Shown piece after piece: positions 26,099-36,026 of a stretch of 64,000 bases of DNA. Positions within the stretch are counted from its first letter, which is position 1. Each line of letters begins with the position of its first letter. This DNA comes from Pseudocercospora fijiensis CIRAD86 (Eukaryota > Ascomycota > Dothideomycetes > Mycosphaerellales > Mycosphaerellaceae). The notes under the pieces were generated by a model. That model did no database searches. It saw nothing but the letters and a program-made list of their open reading frames with translations, and was not told the DNA's origin. Where the stretch lies: assembly GCF_000340215.1 (NCBI RefSeq), contig NW_006921548.1:731400-795399 (forward strand), written 5' to 3'. The position numbers and the translations under genes are program-made.

Positions 26099-26830
26099 AT
26101 GGAGTCTTACTTAGTATAGAAGGGCTACTTTAAGGCTATAATCGATAATAATATAGACAAAGATATTAAAGCTAAAGCCTTAGCTATTCTTTAACTATCC
26201 GTAGAGGATAGTCCCTTATTATAAGTTTAGAATAAATAAGACGGACCTAAAAGAGGCTTAGAATACTCTAAAGGAATTATACTCCCCTAAGTATTTAATT
26301 CTAAATACCCCCTACTAAAATAGCTATTCTAAACTACCTTAGAATTCTCTAAGAGCGTCGAATAATACGTTATAACTATTCGCCGCCTAAACGATAAATT
26401 AGAGTCTAAGAAAGTAAGACTTTCTAAACAAGTTATAATAGCTTAGACTGTTAATAATATAAGCGATAAATACGAGTCTTTCGTAACTAAGTTAACTTAA
26501 ATATTACAGAAAGACGAAGATAGCCTTAAATTAGAAGATTTATTCTCTAACTTATTAGACGAATCTAGACGATATAGTACTAAAGGAAAAGAAATAGTAC
26601 TATATATAAAATCTAATACGTCTACGAATAAATTATCTAAAAAGCTACCTAAACGTCTATAAAAGAAAGGACCTAAAAGCGTATCTAAGAAGTATACGTA
26701 CTATAAAAAGAACGGATACTTAGAAGATAAATGCTTTTATAAATACCCTACTAAGGCCCCTAAATAATTTAATCCTAATAAGGAAAGATACTTTACTAGA
26801 ATCGGAGAACTAGACGATAGAGTATTATAG
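26099..26830 (+). pseudogene. Copia Gag with CCHC zinc knuckle
   Basis: The ATG at 26099 opens a frame reading MESYLVxKGYFKAIIDNNID, then DIKAKALAIL*LSVEDSPLL. This is the typical start of copia Gag ('RMESYLxxKGYxxAI...LxAxxLIxLSVxDxxLxxV'). Near 26690-26745 it reads YYKKNGYLEDKCFYKYP, a CX2CX4HX4C knuckle in which the first Cys codons and the His have become Tyr codons (TGT to TAT, CAT to TAT). Gag forms the virus-like particle and binds the RNA template. Broken by about ten stops at Gln/Trp positions. Confidence 0.85.
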
Positions 26831-27355
26831 TAGCTACTTAGAAAGACTATATATTACCTAGACCCTTAGTAAGTTAGCCGCTATACTATAAGGTAACGTC
26901 GGACCTAAGTAATCTTAGTAGCTAGGAAACCCCGGTCCCGATCCCGGGCTCTACCTCTAAAGGCCTCCGGCTAGAGGAGCCGTATACTAAACGATATACG
27001 TCTATACTTTATCGCGTTATATCTTATCTTCCTACGAACGGACCTATAATATACGACGTATATATAAACGATAGTAGTTAGGAGTATAATTAGAAGAGCT
27101 TCGGGAAGATTCTAACCGTTAGAAATAGCTAGAAGGACGCGAACGCTATAGAAGTACCTAGAAGGATATATTTACTTAGAAGCGGTTAAACGAGATATAT
27201 ATATTTACGCTTACGCGTAAAATACGATAGTATAGAGAAACCTAGTAAGACTATACGTATATAATTACGTAGTAAACGTAATAGTAAAGGAAGACCTAGG
27301 AAGATATATTCATAAGGAAGAGAATAGACGATATAGATATACTTACGCTTACGCG
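26831..27355. other. Unassigned copia-internal sequence with a GC-rich patch
   Basis: Between gag and the Mutator-like insertion. The GC-rich patch at 26925-26985 (GAAACCCCGGTCCCGATCCC and CCTCCGGCTAGAGGAGC) is unlike the surroundings. The second part forms a short stem (GGCTCCTC/GAGGAGCC-like). No coding assignment could be made. Confidence 0.4.
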
Positions 27356-27364
27356 CCGTACGCG

Positions 27365-30300
27365 GGCAAATACTAGTTTGCAGGTACCTCTATGCTATTT
27401 TGCAGGTACTCAGCCGAATCCGGGTAGGCTTATCCGCCCTAGGAATAGTGCGCTTGACACTGTAAACTAGCTGAGAATAGTATAGCGTACTAGGCGCTCG
27501 GCGCGTCGCGTATTCGACCTCGTACTATAGCTAAATTCTTATATTCTTTACAATCTAGCAGTATAGCAATTCTTAGGTATTGTTTGCGTAGTATTCTACT
27601 ATCTTCTACTATTAATTATATCCTTGTCCGCTTCTTAGGCTCTTTACGAGTCTTCCGTCTTAGAGACTAGCGATTCCTTCTAGGATACTAAAGAGCTTTA
27701 AGATCTTAGAATTGCTAGCGATAGTCCTACTAGAGATAGTAGTTTAGGCGAGGATAAGGACGAAGAGATCGATTTAGACGATTTAAACGACGAGGAGCGC
27801 CGTAAGTACGAATTAGAAAGGTAGGCGCGGAAAGAAGACGAAGATCGTAAGGTAGGCGAGGGTAGTAGTAATCGAGAGGTGCGGACTACTTAGCAATTAG
27901 CCTCTTAAGTCGAGAATAAGGAAGTCGAGGTTAAAGATAAAGAAGAAGGTAGTAAAGGTAATAATAATAAGGTCGTAGCGCTACTAGATCTAGTACCGAT
28001 TAACACCTATTATTCTATAGCGGCGTATAAGCGTAAGGTCTACGCGTATATAGCGAAGGCGCGTTACAACCTCTTCGTTAAGTCTACGACTAAATCGCGA
28101 GCCGTTAACCTACAGCTCCGTAGCAAAGTAATTAGTCGCTAGATATAGTATACGAGAGCTAGTAAGCTAACGGATCCGAGTGCTAAAATAAAAAGGAAGG
28201 GCGCGGTCTTAGATCGTTATAGGTGTCCGGTACGCCTTACTATTAAGGCCGTAGATCTAACGAAGCCTAAGGGTCGCTAGAAGGTCGAGAGATAGGTTAG
28301 CTTATATAACTACGGTCTAGCGGACTCTGCTAGCGATTTCGCTAGTTACCGTCGGGCAGCGCAATAAGGCGATGCGGAAGGCTATTGTCGACGACTTAAA
28401 TGCTAATGCGAGTGTATATACGACGTTGTATAGGTTTATAGAAAGCAAAGATTGTAAGTCTAAGTCTATCGGCCGAAACTCGGCCGGCTAGCAACTAGCT
28501 AATTCTTCCCTCCTTAACTTAACTCTCCTACTTACAATATACTATCTATAGGCATTTAAATCGTTAAGGACCTTTAGAATGTTAGGCTTTAGGTACGCAA
28601 GGCTGCGTAGGGTAATCTAACTACCCCTAAGGCCTTATTTAAGCAGCTAACTAAGCTAGGTTTCTACTTTAAGAAGGAGGTAAACCTAAGCAACGGGAAA
28701 CTCGACAAATTGCTCGTAATCAACCCTTAAATAGCCGAGTTATACAAGCTCTATCCGGACTATCTTATTATCGATAATACCTATAAGACAAACAAGTACA
28801 ATCGGCTATTACTTAATGTCGTTTCTAGTACTAGAGCTAGAGATACAATCCCCCTTAGATACTATATAATAGGTAACGAGGACGAAGCCGCGTTTACGTA
28901 GTTTGCTAAGAACTTTAAGGCTATATCTAGTAAGCACGATCTACTACAAACAGGCCTATAGGTTACTAATCGTAACCGTAGTTGTATAAACGCCCTCGAC
29001 AAGGTATACCCTCGCATACTAGCACTTATCTACGCCTAGTACGTATTTAAGAATGTGTAGGTATAGGCTCGGAAGTTAATGCTATAGAAGCAGGTTCTTA
29101 ATAAGGAAACTAGCAAGAATAAGTAGCAAGACGACCTAGACTGCGCTGCCTTCGTAGACAACTTCCGTACCTGCGTCTATTCTAAAACAGTAGAAGAATT
29201 CAACTCTAAGGATGCCTTCCTTAGCAACTATAAGAACCCTTACTTTGTCGCGCTTCGAGACTATATTTAGCGTAAATACTAGCCTTATAAGCATAAGCTA
29301 GTCTACTGCTTCTAGTAGCGCAAATTCCCCTTCTACGGGTAGTTAGTTACTTCTAGGGCAGAAGGAGCGCACTTAACTATAAAGAGGTAGCTTGCTAGTA
29401 AGAGGTATAACATTCTTACACTGTTTCTTAAGCTGAAGCCCTAGTGGTTAATCCGTTACTTAGAGATTAACGCTCGGATAGGGCGCGAGCGGAAGGGTGT
29501 TCCTATAGCACTCCGCCGCCCTAAGTTTGCTAAGGTTAATACGAAGGTTTACCGCAAGGCCTTATAGAAGGGCCTTAACTAACTTAAGTTGGCGCACGAA
29601 GAGATAGCTAAACTTGCTAAGGAGCTAGGCAAGCAACGCTCTTAATGCTTAGGCTGCTTCCGTATTGCCTAGGGTATAGTCTATAAGCATAGAATAATTA
29701 ATGCTATTAAGTCTATAGGCTCCTTCGAATTTGACCCCTATACGGACTTTAATAGGCACTAGATTATCGACAAGGCAGCGGTACCGCTAAGAGCTATTAT
29801 TGAGCTTAAGAGGCCGGTTTAAGAGCTATCTATATTGCTAAACAACCGCCGTAGCAGAGGTAGAGCACCTACTAGGCGGCACGTACGTACTAACTAACGT
29901 AAAGCCTCTAGCTTCGAGTATATAGATTAGTTAAACCCGGCTTCTTAGAGAGGCCGTAGAAGGCGTACGAGGGCATCTACTTAGCAGTCTCGTGCGGTAA
30001 TACAACAACTACGGCCTTTAGCTCCGCTAGTTTATATACCTGCTAAGCGCTATAGCTATATTAGCAACGATCTAGCTAGTATTCAAAGAGCCGCTATAGC
30101 ACTTAGTAGACGTCTAATAGCCCTAGTAGTGCCTTATTCTTAGCAATAGTTTGTCTAGTTCTATAGTAGTCAACCTATATAGCTATAGGCTATAGGACTA
30201 CTAGTAGCGACTTAACCGACTGTATTTAGACTACTATTAAATCAATAGGTATTCACTTAGCAATAGTATAGGCTAGGCTCTATAGCTCCGCTACTATTAA

Positions 30301-30612
30301 CCGCTCCGCTCCGCGGAGGTTAGGTTCTATAGTAGTAGTAGCTAGTGCTACACCCTCGTAGCTATTAGTATGTAGGTTATAGCAATCAATTCTAATAGTC
30401 TTATATATCTACTCAATCGACAGCCTCCGGAAATGCCTCGTTCTTAACCCTAAGCGTTACTATTACTAGCAATTCGAATTAGTAGGCAGTGCGATGTTTA
30501 GGTATGCTAAATCGGGCTCAAGTATACTATAAATCGTCCGTGTACGCACTTATCTACATTCAGCTAAGTACCTGCAAAATAGTATAGAGGTACCTGCAAA
30601 CTAGTATTTGCC
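27365..30612 (+). mobile_element. Mutator-like element (MULE) with 46-bp TIRs and 9-bp TSD
   Basis: The left terminal repeat 27365-27410 starts GGCAAATACTAGTTTGCAGG. The right repeat 30567-30612 is its reverse complement with one mismatch (G/A, RIP-type). The flanks are CCGTACGCG at 27356-27364 and at 30613-30621, a perfect 9-bp target-site duplication, the length diagnostic of Mutator/MULE insertions. Length is 3248 bp. It lies inside the copia element between gag and protease, so it is younger than that copia. It retains more CA and TG dinucleotides than the copia around it. Confidence 0.95.
27640..30150 (+). pseudogene. MULE transposase
   Basis: A single plus frame runs through the element. 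It has an acidic N-terminal region (DEEIDLDDLNDEERRKYELE at about 27760). The MULE transposase domain at about 28740-28920 reads YPDYLIIDNTYKTNKYNRLL, then LNVVSSTRARDTIPLRYYII and GNEDEAAFT. This matches 'LliDnTYkTNky.mPLL.i.G......f.va..fi..E.e..f'; the Asp of DNTYKTN is the first catalytic acid. A conserved-looking C-terminal part continues to an Arg-rich tail (RRSRGRAP, RGRRRRTRA) near 29850-29990. Stops are TAG/TAA at Gln positions, so it is inactive. Its product would cut and paste elements bearing the 46-bp terminal repeats. The end is approximate because the frame stays coding-like to about 30500. Confidence 0.9.
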
Positions 30613-30621
30613 CCGTACGCG

Positions 30622-30899
30622 CTACGCGATTGTAAAGTTAAATACTTAGGAAGGAGGTCTCCTTTTAAGACTCCGTTCTTTCTTTTTTCGTAGTTCGTCT
30701 TATATAGATAGTAGCTATCTTAATTTAGTTCCCTCTAGTCTCTTATAGATCCTATCTCTCTATATATCCTTATACCCTTTATTTACTTACTATTATAGAA
30801 AGAATCTTTAGACGAAGAAGAATACCTTTATTCGTCTATAGATTATTTATAGATAAAATATCTATAAATATATCTAATAGCTCTAGTAAAGGATAAGTC
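30622..30899. other. Copia-internal sequence right of the MULE
   Basis: Pyrimidine-rich and unassigned. It contains the 35-bp string (30763-30797) also present at 21271-21305. Coding-like sequence of the copia protease begins near 30900. Confidence 0.4.
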
Positions 30900-31103
30900 T
30901 ATTCTTCTTTAGACTCGTTTAGTAATACCGCTTTTATCCTAAATAGCGGCACTTCTAGATATATTATTAGTAATAAGTCTTACTTTACGACTTATACTAA
31001 AAAACCTACTATAATAAATTACGGTAATACCGGCTCTATAATCGCTCGCGGTATAGGCGATATAAGAGTACGATTTAAAGATACTTCTAAAATCGTAAGT
31101 CTT
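30900..31103 (+). pseudogene. Copia protease (N-terminal part)
   Basis: The frame reads LNSGTSRYIISNKSYFTTYT, then KKPTIINYGNTG, then IIARGIGDIRVRFKDTSKIVSLTN. This is the copia retropepsin ('DSGASxHIxxxxxxF..Y......v..gng....a.GxGxv......g..v.L.nVLYVP'). The catalytic DSG has become NSG. The frame is cut at SLT by a solo LTR and resumes at 31831 with CLFTPRYNINLISLE*L. Confidence 0.85.
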
Positions 31104-31108
31104 ACTAA

Positions 31109-31825
31109 TATCGATTTATATCGGAACTATAAGTCCTAATAGTAAGAAATACTAAAAGAGGACGAGTCTAACAAATCTAACGCGAATCTAACGTACCTAG
31201 AAAACGGGTACGAAAGGTATTAGCCAGTATTAGCTTAGCTTAGTTAGCGATAACTAAGTATTACTAAATATTTACCTAGGTATTTAGAAGATACTCTAAG
31301 CGGGGCGAATTAGAATATATCTACTTCCCTAATTAAGTATAGCGCCGGAGATAGCTATTAACCTTAGTATTCCGATAAAGGAGCCCTATATAGAGTTCTA
31401 CTAACCTCTAGAACCTTCTAGATATAACTAGGGATAACCCTAGATCTATAGAATCTTCTAGAACCTATAAGCTAATATTAAAGTTACCGATTAGATAGCC
31501 CTAGATAGTATCTAGTTAATCGAAGGGCCTAGAAATCGGGAGAAGATTCGTACCTCGAGCGAGGACTTCTATAGGCTCGATCGCCTCTAGAATAAGTAGT
31601 TCTAGATATCTAATTACGAGATAAGAACTAGGGATACCTAGTAGTACGCGTAAGCTATTACGTATACGTAGAGGGTTCTAGGACCTTAGTAGCTAGTATA
31701 ATAAGGCGACGAATATCGCTACTTAGCTAGATAAGTAATTTAGGTATTATCTACTCGATTACTACTACTACGACTTCCGATACTTTCTACGACTTCCGCT
31801 CGACTATATATTACGCCCTCTAATA
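31109..31825 (+). repeat. Solo copia LTR inserted in the protease frame
   Basis: A 717-bp LTR begins TATCGATTTATATCGG and ends CCCTCTAATA. It is flanked by perfect 5-bp duplications ACTAA (31104-31108 and 31826-31830). Deleting it with one duplication restores the host copia frame across SLT-K-CLFTP. It is therefore a full insertion that later recombined to a solo LTR. It is the same family as the outer LTRs, so copia inserted into copia. Confidence 0.9.
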
Positions 31826-31830
31826 ACTAA

Positions 31831-32905
31831 ATGTCTATTTACGCCTAGATATAATATAAACTTAATAAGTTTAGAGTAATTAGATAACTACGAGATAACG
31901 GCTCGGCGTAGAAACGGTATAATCGGACTTTATAGTAAGAAGGGAGCTCTAATAACTAAGCCTATAAAAGAGAAATCCTTTTATAAGCTAGAAGTCTCTA
32001 GGTATATACCGAACTAGTTTATAAAAGCCTCTAAAGTCGAATAAGCCCTAGTTATAGACTCTAAAGATAGGTCTATAATTTAGTATAAACGGCTAGGATA
32101 TATTAGCCCCTATACTCTAGAAAAAATAGGTATAAAGAGAGCTAAAAATTAATATTCTACTAGGAAATACGAGGTATATATTAAATCTAAATATACGCGT
32201 AAACTAAGCCGTATTCTTAGTATAAAAGCTAAAGATTTTCTAGATAAAGTTAGCTACGGTATTTACGGCCCTATAGAGCCTAAAACTAGTAAAGAAATTA
32301 GATATCCTAAAAGCTTTATAGATAACTTTTCTAGATATAGAGAGATTAAACTAATTTTTCATCCGAAGCCTTTAATACTATAAAAGAATTTCTAACTAGA
32401 GCCTAAAACTCGACTAGTACTAGTTTATAACGCCCGAAACTTAAAGTACTTAAGTTAGAAAACGCTAAGGAGCTAATATCTAGTAAGGTCGAGTATCTAT
32501 TAAAAGATAGCGGCGTAAAATACGAGCTATCTTTACCTTATAATCCCGAATAAAACGGGCTTATAGAACGGCCTAATAGACCCTTACTAGAAGGCGTTAG
32601 GGTATTTACTATACGAGGGTAATTTACCTAAAGACCTTTAGGGAGAGGCCTTAGAAGCGGTTGTTTTTATCTATAATAGAATACTATATTCTAGCCTCGA
32701 TTTTAAGAGCCCTTACGAGATTAGGTATAGTAAGAAAGCTAGTCTTAGTATACTAAAAATCTTTAGATCTATAGCTTATTATAAATATCCTAATCCTAAG
32801 AAATTAGAATCGAGAACGAAGGAAGTAATTATACTAGGATATACGGACTATAATAACTATAGACTATTAGATCTACGACGTTTAGAAATAGTAGAATAGG
32901 GATTA
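31831..32905 (+). pseudogene. Copia protease end, GAG-pre-integrase and integrase
   Basis: After CLFTPRYNINLISLE*L, the pre-integrase region near 32080 reads SII*YKRLGYISPYTLEKIG (ancestral 'WHKRLGHIS', the HHCC zinc region; His now Tyr). The integrase core follows: YGIYGPIEPKTSKEIRY near 32250 (ancestral D-L-C-G-P) and FIDNFSRYREIKLI (first DD of DDE region). Next come LPYNPE*NGLIERPNR at about 32540, with the Glu of the DDE triad, and GEALEAVVFIYNR near 32650. A C-terminal LGYTDYNNYRLLDLRRLEIVE segment lies near 32840. Stops sit at Gln/Trp. Confidence 0.9.
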
Positions 32906-34020
32906 TAACAATATATTCTATATATAAAATCCCTATTTTTAGTCTTAAAATAACTTGAGTTAAGGAACTAAAAAATTCTTTATCTAAAAATCTTAAACTA
33001 AGCGATCTAGGCCTAGTAAACTATAATCTCGGTATTAAGGTTACTAAGGACTAAATAGATAGATCTATACTACTAAGCTAATAGGCCTATTAGAGAATAT
33101 AATAATTAGATTTATTAAAAAGGGACTAAATACTATTTCTAACGTATATAAAGAGGCTTTCGTAGTTCTACGAGTTCGTTAGAAGCGGGCCTTAGATAAA
33201 TTCTATTTTCCGCTTAAACTAAAGAACGAATCGAAAAGGGTACTAACGAAGTACTAGTATTACGAAAGCCTCCTTATATACGTTACGCCGAACGACGTCC
33301 GAGTACGCCTAGAAAAATCTAAAGAATAAGCTTCTTTAGAATCTATACGGCAATTTTAGGCTAAAGTAGGTTCTTTAATCTCCTTATTAACTACGGCGAG
33401 ACTAGATCTAAGCTACGCCGTAGTCGTAGTATATAGGTTTTTCTCTAGTCCTAATAGAAGGTATTTTTAAGCGTTAGATAGGATTTAGGAATACCTAAAT
33501 AATCCGAAGGTATATAGGACCGCGTTAGTATATAAGCTATAAGTAGAACCCCTATTACTCGGCTATAGCGATACCGATTAGGAAGGTAACTATACTACGC
33601 GACGTTCTACTTCGGGTTATATATTTTTCTTAAGACCTAGAGCGCCGAAAGGCTAGCGTTGTACCCTATAGAAATCCGTATCATTATCTAGTTAGGAAGC
33701 TAAGTATACTACCTTAGAAGAATACTCTTAAGAATATATATTGTTAAAAGAAATAAATAAAGAAGTCGGGATAAAAACGGGTAACTATCTAGTCTATATC
33801 GATACTAAATCGGCTATAGAAATAACGAAGAACCCCGAATACTTTTCCCGAACTAAGTATATAGATATCTCGGAACACTACGTAAGAGGGAAAGTTCTCG
33901 AGAGATCTATAGAACTTAGATATATCCCGACTAAAGAATAGTTAGCGGATATATTTACTAAGAGCTTAGCGACCGGTTTGTTCGTTACGCTTAGGGAATA
34001 GATTATATAGGACTTAGAAA
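32906..34020 (+). pseudogene. Copia reverse transcriptase (partial) and RNase H
   Basis: From about 33000 the frame reads LSDLGLVNYNLGIKVTKD*I (RT C-terminal 'MTDLGxxxxxLGI'). After a MITE insertion it reads TPNDVRVRLEK, SLISLLTTARLDLSYAVVVV, STSGYIFFLRPRAPKG, EAKYTTLEEYS and EINKEVG. The RNase H end at 33780-33990 reads YIDTKSAIEITKNPEYFSRT, YIDISEHYVRGKV and LRYIPTKE*LADIFTKSL. These are the C-terminal hallmarks of copia Pol. The N-terminal RT half, with the YVDD catalytic block, is absent. Only about 100 bases separate the integrase C-terminus from DLG, whereas roughly 250 codons are expected. Confidence 0.9.
33142..33283. mobile_element. 142-bp MITE of the pogo-like family
   Basis: Its terminal repeats match those of the 3.3-kb pogo-like element at 35794-39098: left ACGTATATAAAGAGGCTTTC (one mismatch), right its reverse complement ending CCTCCTTATATACGT. 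TA lies directly outside both ends (33140-33141 and 33284-33285). Removing the element and one TA rejoins the copia frame to give NTISTPNDV, a conserved RT context. It has no coding capacity and would be mobilised by the pogo transposase. Confidence 0.88.
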
Positions 34021-34795
34021 TCCTTATCCTTAAAGAACTAAGCTATCCGACAATTTATTATCTAATATTATCTAATTCTTAGATAATATAGGAAGCGAAA
34101 ACCTAAAGATACTTAGTAAAGAATAGAATAGGACTTAGAAATCTTTATCCTAAAAGAACTAGGTATACTATACGAGCTATTATTATCTATTATTATCTAA
34201 TCCTTAGATAATAGAGACAATTAAAATTAAAATCGTAGGCCTAGTGTTTAAGATTTAGGTACTACGTCGAGTAGAAAGATAAAATTATATAATATTGTCT
34301 AAGAAACTCCTAAAACTAGGGAGCAATTAAGAACCTAAAGTCTTCCTAGAATACCCGTTAAAGAGTACCTTAGGAACTTTAAACTCCTTAAGGGTTTCTT
34401 TAGTCTCTAGGTAGTAAAAAGTTCTAATAATAGGATAATAAAAAGGGTAATAGTAAGTATATCCTTAGCTAATATCTTACTAAAACTATAGGACAATAAA
34501 ATCTATAATAGTAGTATCTAAAAACAACTATTAAGAGATATCTCTATAGGCTTTAAGAAGGACGCTTCTATAACAAAGATAAAAACGGTACTATCTATAG
34601 ATACTAAAACTTAAGTATCTAGTAGAATACTAGAAGAAATAGTCGCTCTGTTTCCTTTAGAGATACTATTATAATCTAGATATCTATTAGATAATAAACT
34701 ATAGTAATAAAAAGATTTATAGAAAGATCTATATCTATATTAGAGCTACTACCCCTATTAAAAGATACTAGAAAAATAAAAAAAATATCTAGGTA
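34021..34795. other. Copia 3' internal region
   Basis: Between the end of RNase H and the 3' LTR. Two short copies of ACTTAGAAATC(T/C)TTATCCT and TTAGATAAT occur at 34010-34095 and 34125-34215 (direct repeat spacing about 120). The rest has no recognised content. Confidence 0.45.
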
Positions 34796-34799
34796 TAGG

Positions 34800-35498
34800 A
34801 GTATAGAAACTCCTATTAATACTAGTATATATATATACTAGGGCGCCTTATAAAAGAAATAAGACCTAGATAAAAAGCCCTATAGAAATCGGAAATCGGG
34901 TACGAAGGGTATTAGCTAGTAGTAGGTTAGCCTAGTTAGCGATAACTAAGTATTATTAAATACTAATATAGGCAATTAGGAAATACTCTAAGCGGGTCGA
35001 ATAAGAATATATATAATTTTCTAGTTAGGTATAGCGCCGGCTGTAGCCGCTAACCCTAGTACTTCGATAGAGGCCTCCCGTAGAGTTCTACTAACCTCTA
35101 AAGCTTTCTAGAGATAACTAGGGGTAGCCCTAGATCTATAGAATCTTCTAGAACCTATAAGCTAATATTTAAGTACCCGAGTAGATAGTTCTAATTTATT
35201 CCTAACTAATTAAAGGGCCTAGAAACTAATAGGAGATTTATACCTCGAGCGAGAACTTCTATAGGTTCGATCGCTTCTAGAATAAGTAGTTCTAGATATC
35301 TAATTACGAGATAAGAACTAGGGATACCTAGTAGTACGTATAAGCTATTACGTATACGTAGAGGGTTCTAGGACCTTAGTAGCTAGTATAATAAGGCGAC
35401 GAATATCGCTACTTAGCTAGATAAGCAATTTAGCTATTATCTGCTCGATTACTACTACTAGGACTTTCGCTTAGATACACACATTACGCCCTTTAATA
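34800..35498 (+). repeat. Copia 3' LTR
   Basis: Aligns clearly with the solo LTR from about 34890 (CGGGTACGAAGGGTATTAGC) to its end CCCTTTAATA at 35498. The first 90 or so bases are more diverged, so the start is approximate. Immediately to the right is integrase-coding sequence of another copia copy. Confidence 0.75.
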
Positions 35499-35580
35499 CT
35501 ATACGAGGCTAACCTAGCTTAAGGCCTTTAAGGCGAGGCCTTAGTAGCGGCTATTTTAATTTATAGATAATAATCTAGAT
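35499..35580 (+). pseudogene. Copia integrase fragment (older copy)
   Basis: Reads YEANLA*GL*GEALVAAILIYR, which parallels the integrase segment at 32600-32680 (RG*FT*RPLGRGLRSG in other phase; EGNLPKDLxGEALEAVVFIYNR in frame). The fragment begins exactly where the 3' LTR ends, so the copia to its left interrupted it. Confidence 0.7.
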
Positions 35581-36026
35581 AATAATAGTATTAATTTAGG
35601 AAATAAGCCCTTATATATAGGGGATAATAGTTGAGAAAGTCTAAATATTTCTCTTATAACTACTAGTAGCAGAAGCGCTAGTCGTCGTCTTATATAGAGC
35701 CTTGCCCGCCGTTGTCTTACGCGGAGCCTTGCTCGCGACGCCCTTTCTAGTACCGGAGCTAGCGGTAGTAGTAGCAGCCTTCTTACGTTAATAACGTATA
35801 TAAGGAGGCTTTCGTAATGCTACCTACCTCGTTAGCGCGGTAGGAAGGGCCGCCGCTAGCTGTTTCTAGTAGATACTAATCGATTAGTAGTTAGTTTAGC
35901 ATTGATTAGAAAGCGGCAACTTCCGCGAATCTCGACAGCTAATATTCCCTTAGTCGTATACGACATACTACACTATATTATTAGAATTCTTCTCTTCTAA
36001 GCTATACTACTACAACTACCGCTATT

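Larger units (their letters stand above)
24305..35498 (+). mobile_element. Ty1/copia LTR retrotransposon, RIP-mutated and carrying nested insertions
   Basis: The order is: 5' LTR (24305-24961), primer-binding-like GGTTATAAGC, gag with zinc knuckle (26099-26830), protease (30900-31105, continuing at 31831), integrase, partial reverse transcriptase, RNase H (to about 34020), 3' LTR (about 34800-35498). Three later insertions interrupt it: a Mutator-like element, a solo LTR and a small MITE, each with its own target-site duplication. The net internal length after removing these is still larger than a typical copia, so further insertion is likely in 26.9-27.3 and 34.0-34.8 kb. No matching 5-bp duplication flanks the outer LTRs (ATCTA left, CTATA right). 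The two LTRs may therefore not be an original pair, or a rearrangement has occurred. Confidence 0.8.

Noticed and set aside
26925..26985. GC-rich patch resembling a tRNA B box (GGTCCCGATCCC)
   Set aside because: No A box, no cloverleaf and no terminator could be built. Not a tRNA or SINE on present evidence.
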